Translations under genes and position numbers: made by a program | The notes under the pieces: generated by a model | What the model saw: the letters and a program-made list of their open reading frames with translations, nothing else | What the model was told of the DNA's origin: nothing | The model's database searches: none | Part shown: in pieces, positions 54,390-64,000 of the stretch | Position numbering within the stretch: the stretch's first letter is position 1 | Layout: each line of letters begins with the position of its first letter | Assembly: GCA_029953675.1 (NCBI GenBank) | Contig: JAMWBK010000003.1 | Coordinates: forward strand, 434,001-498,000 | From: Rhodosorus marinus | Lineage: Eukaryota; Rhodophyta; Stylonematophyceae; Stylonematales; Stylonemataceae | Length of the DNA stretch: 64,000 nucleotides | Reading direction: 5' to 3'

Positions 54390-55946
54390 ATGGTGTTGCA
54401 GAACCTGACGGTAAGTGGTCTAGGAGGAGCATACCCCTAGATCTATTGTCCAATGGGGGATTAGCCGAGCGGACTCAAAACGTGTTTTCCCCCCCTTTTC
54501 GCCTTTTTTGGTTTTCAGTTGCTGTTCCCTCTCGAGAGCAGCGAAGTAAACCTCGATCTGATTGGAGAGCTTCTCCTCAACTACGGCGCGCTTTCGGTTT
54601 CGTTTGAAGACGCTGAGAAAGGAACCGCCTCGGAACAGCCCCTGTTTCGTGAACCTCCCCCCGGAGCCGTCGTGAGGCCACCACCAAGATGGAGATATAC
54701 CTTGCTTAACCTTCCGATTAGCAAAGACTCACTTGTTTTTGCTGCGCTCTGTGTCACAGGAATGGGACTCTTCCCAAGTAGACGGGCAGGTCTTCTGGAA
54801 CTCTGTCTCCGTTAAAGCTCTATTTCCATCAGGTACGTTGCGATCGCAGACACCCAGGCAGAATCTAAGCGCGAAACGTACCTTTGCTAACCAAGCAGAG
54901 ATGTTTTCCGCAACCGTAGAGGCCGGCGTAGAAGCCATCATGCTCGCTATTGGAAGTGACTTGGAACTGCCCATCGAACCGCGCTTCAAAGTCGAAGGCT
55001 TGAAGGACGAAGATTGGGTAAAGAAAGTCCAGAGCACTTTTAAGCCCATCGCATTTAAGAAGATTTACATCACATTTCCGTGGCGCAAGGAGCCAATCGA
55101 TCCTGCGATGATTCCCGTTATACTTGAGCCTGGATCCGCGTTCGGGACAGGAGAACATCCTACAACTAGGTTTGTCGATTTGGCATCTGATACTGACTGC
55201 TTGCTGGCGTTTGCTTGGTTTCTGCCGTTGATCTGACCCAGCCCCTTCAACGCTTGAACCCAAGGCTATGCATTCGATGGCTAGAGGAAGTCGTGACAGA
55301 GCATTCTGGGGAAAAGCTGTTGGACTACGGATCGGGATCCGGAATCCTGTCAATCATCGCACGAAAGCTCGGCTGCCCGGAGGTCGCCGGGGTTGAGATC
55401 GACCGCGATGCGGTCGAAATCGCGAAGAAGAACGTTGACGCGAACGATACAGCCGATGGATCCGTTCAGTTCTATCTTCCATCCGAGACAATCCCAGACT
55501 CGTATTATACGCTGACCGTTGCAAACATCCTGGCGCTTCCGCTAATTCAGCTCGCACCGACCATCGCCGTGTAATAACAAGAACGCGCATGTCAAAAATA
55601 CTCCACGAATGATCCTTTCTCTCACACTAAGACTTTGCCAATCAATAGGAAAACCACACCGGGAGGCCGGCTAGCTCTGTCCGGTGTCCTAGCTCGTCAG
55701 GCAGTGGTAAGTGCCGCGTCAGGTCTGCTTTGCACCTTGTGATCTTCAGGCCTTGCCACGGAGGGCAAATGAGTTGTGGGCCCGGCGAATGCCTTGATTA
55801 CCTCTGCGCTTTGATCCTCAAATTAAACACTTGCTTGTTTTCTTCATCAGGAAGTTTCTAGAGCTTATACTGAAGCAGGTTTTGAGATGCATCAGGCATG
55901 GCAAGACGGCGGATGGGTTCTGCTCACAGGTAGGAAACGGTGTTAG
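54390..55946 (+). CDS. PrmA-like (ribosomal protein L11) methyltransferase
   Basis: Exons 54390-54410, 54519-54671, 54760-55169, 55265-55570, 55649-55706 and 55851-55946 give 347 residues, against about 290-310 in bacteria. The N-terminal substrate-binding part has GELLLNYGALSVSFED. Then come DEDWVKKVQSTFKPI, PGSAFGTGEHPTTR and SAM motif I, L-L-D-Y-G-S-G-S-G-I-L-S-I. After these are ANILALPLIQLAP (motif IV region) and the closing GGRLALSGVLARQAV and GWVLL. Bacterial PrmA trimethylates L11; eukaryotic relatives modify ETF-beta or plastid/mitochondrial proteins. No clear transit peptide is visible, so the compartment is open. The first exon is only seven codons. Confidence 0.88.
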
Positions 55947-56249
55947 TCTCTGTCCAGCTGTACTGAAAAGCGGAACAAACCTTGTGGCAGAAGTTTTTCC
56001 CAGCGCGGCTGGCATGGAAATACTTGAGCTGACCAACTGGGAGGGAAGGATTTTGGCTTTTCAGGGCCTATGAACCGATCCTCGTGCACAGATCGCATAT
56101 CGGGGGTTCATGGTTAGACCCTGGGCTTTCAAGGGACTCTGGTTAGTCTCCGCTTGTATGACATCGTCTAAAACACAGCTCGCTTCATTTATAAGTTCAT
56201 TACCGACGTTGGCACCTCGGTCAAAGAAACAACGAAAACCTTGACGCGC

Positions 56250-57013
56250 CTATAGTTCACCACAATCGGCGATGTATACTTTTTCTACTGGCCTGTCACG
56301 GCTATCCGTCTTGACATTTTCAACGGTCGTCACTACTTCCATTCCTTCCAGTACTCTACCGAAGACCTACGGTCGATGTTTGAACACAGAAAGTTAGTTC
56401 AATAAACTCAATATGGAATGTGTGATCGCATTGAGCGAAAGCGTCAATACTACTCACCACGTGCTTTCCATCAAGCCAAGGAGTAGGTACCGTCGTTATG
56501 AAAAACTGGCCACCGTTTGTGTTTGGGCCTGAATTGGCCATGGAGAGAACTCCGGGAACCTGCGGTAGGAACTAGCTTTATTAGCTTACCGTGCGATCAA
56601 AAATAAGATACAAAGTGAGGGAATCACGAGATTACCGTGTGCTTGAAGGTGAAGTTTTCGTCCTTGAACTTGGCCCCGTAGATGCTCTTCCCTCCCGTGC
56701 CGTTACCTCGGGTGAAGTCTCCACCTTGTATCATGAACTTCTTTATGACTCGGTGGAAAACACTTTGCTTGTACCCAAACCCAGACTCCCCAGTAGCCAA
56801 TGCCCGGAAGTTCTCGGCAGTCTTCGGAACGTCATCTCCAAAAAGCCCGATGACGATCCGCCGCGGGCTAGCATTCCCGATTCCAATGTCGAAGAAAACT
56901 TTCTTGGTCACAACACCCTCTTCCGCACCCCTCACCTCACCGCCAGCGACCGCCTTCTTCCCAGACAGGAACGAATAAGCCAGATACACTACCAACGCTG
57001 TCGAACCCACCAC
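56250..57013 (-). CDS. Cyclophilin-type peptidyl-prolyl isomerase with N-terminal hydrophobic anchor
   Basis: Exons 56250-56366, 56458-56559 and 56636-57013 give 198 residues. The 57013 end follows an acceptor (AATAG), so at least one more N-terminal exon lies upstream, probably starting in 57100-57270 (for example the ATG that reads MDRIRIRPT). The domain has all usual active-site words: [23 protein letters not shown] and [11 protein letters not shown]. Before it is a hydrophobic helix ([12 protein letters not shown]) followed by basic residues, suggesting a signal anchor or ER/secretory targeting. It catalyses cis-trans isomerisation of prolyl bonds. Confidence 0.88.
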
Positions 57014-57668
57014 CTATTCCCGGTTTTCACGAGCGTTACAGAAGAAACAAGCAAGTGAAGGGTTAGACACTCTCCATCAGTCAATAGGTAAAGGGAGACT
57101 CCTCAGTATGACGAACAAAGCAAGTCTAGAACGAAGAAAAAGAAGGAAGGGCCTAGCCAAAATCTTGGTCTACGACTACTACCAAACCGAGCTTGAAAAG
57201 TTTCAAAAAAAGCAAAAACACACACCCCAACTAGAAACACAGTCGGCCGTATTCTAATCCTGTCCATGCTACCTCTCCGCATTTCTCTCACAACAAGCTC
57301 TCGAATCCTGACGCAGATTCGTCTTTCGCCTAGTTCCTCAATGACACTCAACAGAAACGGTGGTCAAGTTCTCAATTGACTCAGCGTCTCCCTAAAGGAT
57401 CGGCTTATCATAATCTATCAGATAAGGATTCGGCTGGCCAGGACCGTTGGTTGTGAAAACCAGGATCACCCAGATGAAGTGGAGGACTATACTCCTTCCT
57501 TTGCACAGCATCTCATGATCTTCTTGAACACTGAGTTGATCAGGTTCTTGCTCCAGGAAGCAGGATCTTGCTCTGAAATAGAGTGAGCCTTCCTTTGACG
57601 AGGGTAGCTAATACTAGGCGGATATAAAAGCATCGAAAAGCAAAGTCTTGAAGAAACCTGTCTCTCAC

Positions 57669-57827
57669 CGTAAGACCTCTAGAAACTCTTTCGCTTTGCT
57701 GGGCGCTCGCTTCATCCTTCGTCGCCATCATCCGGATCGGGGTGTACTGGATTGGCCTATGCGACACCTTCAACGCGCGTCCGGAATGAAACCCGGACAG
57801 GCGCCCAAAACCTCCGATAAATGCCAT
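57669..57827 (-). CDS. First exon of a small plastid-targeted protein
   Basis: The ATG at 57827 opens M-A-F-I-G-G-F-G-R-L-S-G-F, a plastid transit peptide of the MAF type found in red algae and glaucophytes, continuing basic to RMMATKDEAS. The exon ends at a GTGAGA donor after residue 53. Downstream minus-strand frames in 57360-57600 could supply the rest (one reads NSVFKKIMRCC, another has a hydrophobic helix FIWVILVF), but I could not choose between them. The mature protein is not recognised. Confidence 0.5.
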
Positions 57828-58049
57828 CGAGCAGTTTCGTATTCCGTCCCAGCTACTGAACAAACTATGACCGATCACGAACTCCAAGCAACTTCCGCGA
57901 ATATCAACAATAGACACCTTAAGCACCTCACTGTCCCTCCTGACCTCCAACGAGATACTTATCTCAAACAAGATTTAGCAACATCGATCTTCTCGAGCTA
58001 AGCACAGGTGACCAGAGCAGTGGGCCCAGAGACAACAACAAACAGAATC

Positions 58050-59795
58050 TCAGGACTGTTGAAGTCGGAGTAGCTCGACTTCGTCAAATAACTGACCTCC
58101 AGTTACATCATCGAACACGAGCTTGAATAGTGGAGAACCTGCTTGGTGGAGAGCTTCGAGCTCTTTCGCCCAGCGCTGAGGTGAAGGCCGTAAGGATGAA
58201 TTCTTGTCTTGGAACCCCGACAAGCTTGGTAGAGCTGGTCGTGGTATTACACATAATTTACTTTTGAATCCATGGTTACTACTTGGGTTAACAGGATATG
58301 CTGGGCCAGATCGCCGCAAACAACCGCACAATTGGTAGGGCGTGAGATCATGTGTGCGCTGGTTCGGAACGTGAGCGCAGCATTTCCGTGTACGTGGCTA
58401 GTAAGGCTGCAGTCTCCTCGATTACGGCTCTTTCAACGGCTTCAGCGATTTCCTTGCCTTCGAAGGTCCGGTCCTTCGCGCTGGCCTCCTTTTGGCCTGC
58501 CTTCTCTTTCTGGTTTTCCTGAGCTAGGACGTACTGAACTTCCTCTTGTGCCGCGCAAAGTAGTTGGTTGCATTGCCGAGTTAGTAGTGAAGCTGCGTCA
58601 CGGCAATTTCGAAAATCGTCTTGGGATGCAGAGGCTCCCCGCTGTAGAATTGGCGTCATGCTCAATGGTAGCCGTCCCTGACTCACATAGCCCTCCGAAA
58701 TCCTGCCTTTCGAGTAAGGCTGACTGGAGAGGTTGTGGCGTGGTCGCTTCGTGACAGATCGAGGATCACTCTCAAAGTTCGGATCGGTCGCCGAAAGTGT
58801 TCCGTTCTCCTGTTGGCTTGCCCTAACAGTCTGAAGCTCCGGGGAATTCTCATAGTTCTTGCAGCTGGTACACTTGCACAAATCGGAACACGGTACTCCC
58901 GCTTGAAAGCATTCGCAGTATCCCTTCAAGCAGAACGTTCGTTTGCAGTGACAACCTCGACTGTGCTTGCCCTCCTGGAGTTGATCAGAAACGGAGATAC
59001 CGTCTTAGAAAACTGGGCGAACTCAATGATCGGCACAGCTGGAGGTAGCCACCAGTATACGTAACCACACATAAAAATACTAAATGCGTGTGCCTTCGCC
59101 GCGTTCAGTGCTCTTCCTACCGATTCCACGTTTTTGCTGATCTTCGGTCTGAAAGCGTTCGGATCCCGCCCGAGAGTCAAGCGTATCGCTTTATCTCGCT
59201 CCTCAGCATGGGCTTCATTGTTCTTGCAGTTTTGACAGCTGCATGCGTTGGTGCAGTACAAACCAAATTTGAAACAGTCACAGTACCGCTTCAAGCATCC
59301 GGTACTCTTACAATTACAACACTTGACGCCATTGTTTTGCTCTTCCCCCTGTTCATCCAGGGAATGGCCCTCATCAAATCGTCGCTGTGTCCTGTCGTAG
59401 ATAGCTTCGGGCTGCCCATTGCTCTGCGAGGACGGAAAACGATGGAAACCATGAGGAGTTTGAAAGCCGTCAAATATAGCCCAGAGACGTGGGAAATGCA
59501 CGTTACCTCGGGCCAGTACTTGAGAGGGGACGAAAGGAACTCTGATTTTCTATTAGCCGGCGACTGCGACGGTGTTGACCTGGCCATATCTATCTCACCA
59601 GCACTGTAAGTCAAACAAAAAGAAAAGCAGCGCAAAAGGGATTTGTGGGTTCGTCAGCTGGAAAAGGGCACCAAGCATCTTCCGCAGTTTCGACCTGACA
59701 ACATACGTTGCTAGCACTGACAAAGCGTTCTCATGCTCGAAACCGGCTTCCTCGGACTCCTTTCCATATCTGGTTTCCAACTTCTCGGTGCCCAT
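58050..59795 (-). CDS. Tesmin/TSO1 (LIN54-like) CXC DNA-binding protein
   Basis: Two cysteine-rich CXC motifs define the CRC domain. The first (about 59210-59330) reads C-C-N-C-K-S-T-G-C-L-K-R-Y-C-D-C-F. The second (58860-58975) reads C-H-C-K-R-T-F-C-L-K-G-Y-C-E-C-F. An RPKI linker follows the first, as in the family. Upstream exons give a Ser/Pro stretch (about 59515-59580) and an N-terminal piece starting at the ATG 59795. C-terminal to the CXC part is a helical region (EIAEAVERAVIEETAALL). The last exon is uncertain; one candidate ends at 58050. LIN54/TSO1 proteins bind CHR-type promoter elements in the DREAM/MuvB complex and control cell-cycle genes. Confidence 0.82.
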
Positions 59796-60424
59796 CGCTG
59801 GCGCGTATCGAAGAACCAATCTCCTCTAACTCCCTCCTTGCCTCTTTTTCTGTTTCAAAGTCCCCGCTACACACATACACATAAGCCCACACGCATGCCT
59901 CTAGTTCCCGCGTAACTGCCTTTCAATGGCCCAACCAGAACTCATCGCCTGCATCGTCGACAGTTTAATGCTCTGTCACCATCTACGCAAGAAATCCTCT
60001 GTGGTCAGACAGCAAGTACTAAAAATACGACTCTTTCTTCCACACAAGATCTACCAGGATCTGCAAACCCACCACGCTCTCGAGCCCGCCGGTCACCCCG
60101 TTCACAGTCAAATCAGACCCCTGGCCCTTTCTGCCCTCAACACGAGCTAAGGCACGAGCTTTCAATAAACAGAAAAAAGCAAAATCGCAACCGCACCGTC
60201 CAAAAAAAAGGAAAGCACAACACACCGTGTCAAAGCACTCCGAAATCCCGATTTGAACCCATTCACGATTTCCTCGACAAGAGATCTGCGGCGGTGTCAA
60301 CCCAAAAAGCAATTGGAAGGAGAACCAAAGAAAACCAGAAACGCCAGCTGACGTATTGTTTATGACGAAAAAAACAGTCGTCGTTAAGCTTTCCACAAAG
60401 ATCAATACCTAACACAATCAAATC

Positions 60425-60592
60425 GGAAACCGAGAGAGACACAGAGACGGAGAGATAAAGAGAGAGATACAGATAGATACAAAGAAATACAAAGAAATAC
60501 AAAGAGAGAGATATATATACAGAGAGACAGTGAGAGACGGAAGCACAGAGACACAGAGACACAGAGAGAAGCAGAGAGCAGACGACTTAGTA
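60425..60592 (+). repeat. Purine-rich (GAGACA/GAAATACAAA)n tract
   Basis: An almost pyrimidine-free run of GAGAGACA-, GATACA- and AAATACAAAG-like words, with no fixed unit. On the minus strand it gives long meaningless Ser/Leu/Cys frames. Confidence 0.9.
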
Positions 60593-61448
60593 GCGCCTTC
60601 TTCTTCCCTTCCTCCCCGTCTGCCAACACACCAAAAAGTCAAGAATTTTGGCCAAGATTTTTTCAAAACCAAACTTTTTGGTGTTTTTCAGGCCCATTCT
60701 TTGACGAATGTTCTCTACTCTTTTTTTAGAATATTTTATATGGATTGTTTCTAGGATGCTGAAAATACAGAAACTTTTGGCTCCTTAGAGTTATTATTTA
60801 TTTCTTCATGAAGTTTTGCTGTTTTTTTAGTAGCAAGCGAACAGGGGGGGGGGGAAGTACGGGAAGAAAGTTGTAGAACTATGGTGCTGGGCATGAGGGG
60901 TAGTTTCTGTTGCGCATATATTTTTTAAATCAAAATATGGAAACTCAACCCTTTTGAGGGGGGTTGGATTTTTGCGATGATGAATAGAGTGTGAATCAGA
61001 TGTGAACTATTGAAGGGGGGGTTGCGTTGTTTACATCCGCCAAAAGAAATTGAAATTTCTGAGTGGGTTTTCTATGGGGGGGGGTAGATCTGCGTGGATC
61101 TACAATAATGGTCGTTTTTAGATCTAAAAGGAGGTTGGGGTTAAACAAACACTTCAAAAGATATTGAAATGCAAAAATGGATGCGGGGGGGGGGTTCGAA
61201 ATTTCGACATATTATCAAACGGACCAAATGAAAGCGATGCCAGAAATATCCTCTTTTTATTTTGCTTATATAAGGATTCGATATTTTAAAAAAAAGAAAA
61301 GGGGTTGGGGCGCCTTTTCTTTTGTCCCAGTTAGGGTTGTCAGGTATTTGAAATTCGAAGTGATGGTAAACTTATTCTTTTGCGGTTTGGGTGTCAGGAG
61401 CGATCCACATGAGCGGGGATCGTTGCCAGACAGTGGATTTGATACCTC

Positions 61449-61512
61449 TCTTGGCATTCAATGCGGTTAAAGCGTAGGAGTGCTGGCATTCAATGCCTTT
61501 AAAACGTAGGAA
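61449..61512 (+). repeat. Imperfect 32-bp tandem duplication
   Basis: The word TTGGCATTCAATGC...AAGCGTAGGA is repeated as CTGGCATTCAATGC...AAACGTAGGA immediately downstream. Noncoding. Confidence 0.8.
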
Positions 61513-62227
61513 GGGTTTTCAGCAAGTCATGGCGTGCCGTATTGAATTGTTGTATCTTGCTCGTAGCTCGGTTGAAAGGCAAAACATGGATCTCAGGAAT
61601 GGGTTTCCCTGTGAAGGCGCTAGCGCCAAAGTTGAACTCATAGGCCGTCTTGCAGTACCGATGTCGACAGTCGTAAGTGTGAGAGTATTGTTTTCTCATC
61701 AGCTCAGATGCGCCGTACTAAAGAGAGCAGCCTTGAACTGGTCCCATGGTTTGCTCGCCTCTAGCTCGATGCAACAAGAAGCCAGGGCGCCCGCTGGGCT
61801 GCGCAAACTAGACGTTTAGTTGTCTCCGTTTTATTGGACGCTGTGCATTATGTAGTAGTGCGTCAATTAGGATCCATATCCGGATCTCTCACTACTGATC
61901 TTATAAAAAGGGACCAAGCGTGACGACGCATGTATTTTCGTCCTTCATGACTCAAGGGCGATGAGTTCTGGTGCTGCGACCTGCTCAACCTTGCCGGGCG
62001 ATACTTCCGCCTTCACGACAGACTCCGCTTCTCGTGCCCAAGTGTCCAATATCGCTGCAACCCCTAACGATGACGCGGGAGATGTCGCAAGCACTTCCTT
62101 AAACCTCTCACGTACTTTTCTGCTGACGCCTAACCACCTGCATCAAACCGCAAAAAACCACAGATTTGTATTCGATGAGTCTCAGCAAGACACGAGAACG
62201 TATAAGCCAAGCAATAGTCCAGGGCGG

Positions 62228-63998
62228 TCAATCGTACCCCATGGGTGGCCTGCGAAAGGCGTATGAAGCACTTCCCTTCCTCGGGTAGCCCTTCGAAACG
62301 TGGATTATTAGAGTCGGCATGCTGTGGTCCATAATCCGCAATCGGCAGACAACAACTGGCAAGTTGAACTCGTTCTTAATCGTTAACTGTAGATGAGGGA
62401 TCTTTCTCACAACCTCATCGCATTCCGTATTTACAGCATCTCTCAAGCTCTTGCCATCATCCGCGTGTGCTGGTACGAAAGCAAAATATTGACCCGGTCA
62501 GACTGCGCCGACAGTCGAGCCACTAGGACATAGGCATGACTACGGTGCGAGGATGAGCAGGGTAAAGCACTTACTTTTCGGCTTCTTGGCAAGGCGTAGG
62601 CCGTCAACACTGCATTCGAAGACAACCCGCGACGAGATGAAGTTGCTCGGAGACATAATCGCAATTTCAGGATTCCCCGCACCAAGCAGGCCGTTCGAAC
62701 TCATCTCCACCTTCGAAGGATTCCGCAGAGCGTGGAGTGTGTTCTGTATTCTTTCACTTTTTCCTCGTTTCATCTTGGATAGCGGAAAATATTGAAAACA
62801 CGTGAACACGAGTTGTAAATGCATCCAACGATTCTGCACTCGCCTACCTCCGCGTCAACAAACTCGTCAAGTTTCTGCACTTGCTCCACGGCCATTACAA
62901 CACGCTCGGATACGTGCGCCACCACGTGATTCCAATTTAGCTGCGTGTTATTCGGTACAGAATTCGCTGGTTCGGATTTCTCCGGCTGTGCAGGACTTGG
63001 TGCCTGCTTAGGCTGCCCTGTTGGGGGTGATGGCTTGGGTTTTTGTTGTTTCGAATTGGACGTCGATTGCGATCCCGAACCACCCCTCGCCATCTGAACC
63101 TGATAAGATTTAACAAGTCCGCAGTAGCAACTAAGACCTTGGTCCTACAGGAACATGCTTGGATCATATAGCAAACCTGGATAGGTAAGTTTGGCTCCTG
63201 CTTCGCTCGCTGCCTGGGGGTTGGGTTCTTCCGCGGTGACGCGGTCAGTCTACTTCTCTGTCTCTGTACTTGTTCAGCTTCCACGGCAGGCCCCTCGTTT
63301 CCCATCATCTTCATTCCATTCTCCACAGCACTAGCAACAAGCTTCTTCTGGGTAACCGCCTGTCTCCGCTGCTGTGCGACGGGTACTTGCACTGCGGTGG
63401 GGTCCAGCGGACGATTGCCCTTGTCGGCTACAGCCTGATCTGGGACCAGTTTAGGGGCGACACCTAGATGAGCAGGCAAAACAAAACACGTTTCAGCGAG
63501 GACAGAATATCAAAGAAAAACTCTCCCCAAACTTTGCCTACCTGGCTGCGCCGTGTATTGCGGAGCTCCATGATGCCCAGCATCCACGGTATGCTCTGGC
63601 ATTGGTTGGCCTTGCACGGGTTCGTTACGCTTCACTTGGTCTTTTATCCAACGCATTAGGAAGTGGATCATCTGTCTGACCCGATCCAGAGCTTCAACGC
63701 TGTTGTAGTTAGGTGGTAGTGGCCTGGTCAAGTTTAGAATCTTAATGCACAACCGCGTCTTCTCCACAAAGTTCTCCTTCTTATCCGCTGGTATCGCAAC
63801 CCGGTTCGTGTACACCAAGAGATTCATACTCGTGAGCTTGTCAAAATATTCACTTTTCATGGTCTGCAGCGTTTGCCAGGCTAGTTTATCGTTTGCGTTC
63901 TTATTCGCTGCCGCCCGAATTTGTTGCTGATTCTGGCCTCTAGATCGACCGCTACTCATTGAGGACGTATGCGGATCCTGCTTAGCCGCGGCCGCCAT
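62228..63998 (-). CDS. MED15-like Mediator tail subunit
   Basis: Exons 62228-62469, 62575-62773, 62848-63099, 63177-63463 and 63542-63998 splice to 478 residues from the ATG at 63998. The N-terminal about 125 residues are helical (WQTLQTMKSEYFDKL, then IKILNLTRPLPP), where MED15 proteins carry a KIX-like module. The middle is Gln/Pro/Ser/Lys-rich and disordered. The C-terminal about 75 residues read LRDAVNTECDEVV, then F-N-L-P-V-V-V-C-R-L and L-I-I-H-V-S-K-G-Y-P, which match the conserved MED15 C-terminus (short helix, then LPxxxCxL and VPxxYP-type words). MED15 sits in the Mediator tail and receives activators. Assignment rests mainly on the C-terminus. Confidence 0.65.
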
Positions 63999-64000
63999 TT

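Larger units (their letters stand above)
59796..62227. other. Long intergenic region with purine tract and G-runs
   Basis: Holds the CXC gene promoter and the 3' flank of the MED15-like gene. G-runs of 7-12 on the plus strand occur near 60845, 61015, 61075 and 61183. Frames 61493-61819 and 61961-62266 have no domain. No RNA gene recognised. Confidence 0.45.

Noticed and set aside
60263-60672. Ser/Leu/Cys-rich minus-strand frames
   Set aside because: They are generated by the purine-rich simple repeat at 60425-60592.

Overview
The window is nuclear DNA of a eukaryote. Most genes are broken by short spliceosomal introns, about 55-110 bp, with GTAAG or GTGAG type donors and a pyrimidine-rich AG acceptor. 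Many splice sites could be placed because reading frame and protein family agree on both sides. The cell appears photosynthetic. Two DUF6816-type proteins carry transit-peptide and RR-type thylakoid-lumen leaders, and one small protein starts with the MAF-type plastid transit peptide typical of red algae and glaucophytes. A very large protein ends in a starch-binding CBM20 domain. A red alga is the best guess, with a glaucophyte as the alternative; this is inference, since no organelle or rRNA marker is present.

Layout. 1-1.4 kb: end of a histidine acid phosphatase gene. 2.5-3.5 kb: DUF6816-like lumen protein. 3.7-7.7 kb (minus): one gene encoding enoyl-CoA hydratase, 3-hydroxyacyl-CoA dehydrogenase and 3-ketoacyl-CoA thiolase as a single chain. 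9-11.5 kb (minus): CASTOR/POLLUX-type ion channel. 13.8-16.3 kb: decayed Ty3/gypsy element whose RT segment is inverted. 17.2 kb: short F-box gene. 17.9-22.2 kb (minus): SET1-type histone methyltransferase with a long RS tract. 23.5 kb: hairpin foldback element. 24.3-30.9 kb (minus): leucine-rich repeats, a very long coiled coil and CBM20, apparently one gene. 34-38 kb: second DUF6816-like protein, tail to tail with VPS16. 38.7-41.5 kb (minus): two unrecognised genes. 41.7-45.4 kb (minus): NFX1-type zinc-finger gene. 46.9-50.1 kb (minus): XPD/ERCC2 helicase, 12 exons. 50.2-50.9 kb: second foldback element. 52.6-53.7 kb (minus): MEP50-like WD40 protein. 54.4-55.9 kb: PrmA-like methyltransferase. 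56.2-57 kb (minus): cyclophilin. 57.7 kb (minus): plastid-targeted small protein. 58-59.8 kb (minus): tesmin/TSO1 CXC protein. 62.2-64 kb (minus): MED15-like Mediator subunit.

The genes do not form an operon-like system. Recurring themes are lipid and glucan metabolism (the beta-oxidation fusion and the CBM20 giant), plastid proteins, and nuclear gene expression (SET1, XPD, MED15, NFX1-like, CXC, MEP50-like). The two most novel objects are the three-enzyme beta-oxidation fusion and the LRR/coiled-coil/CBM20 protein.
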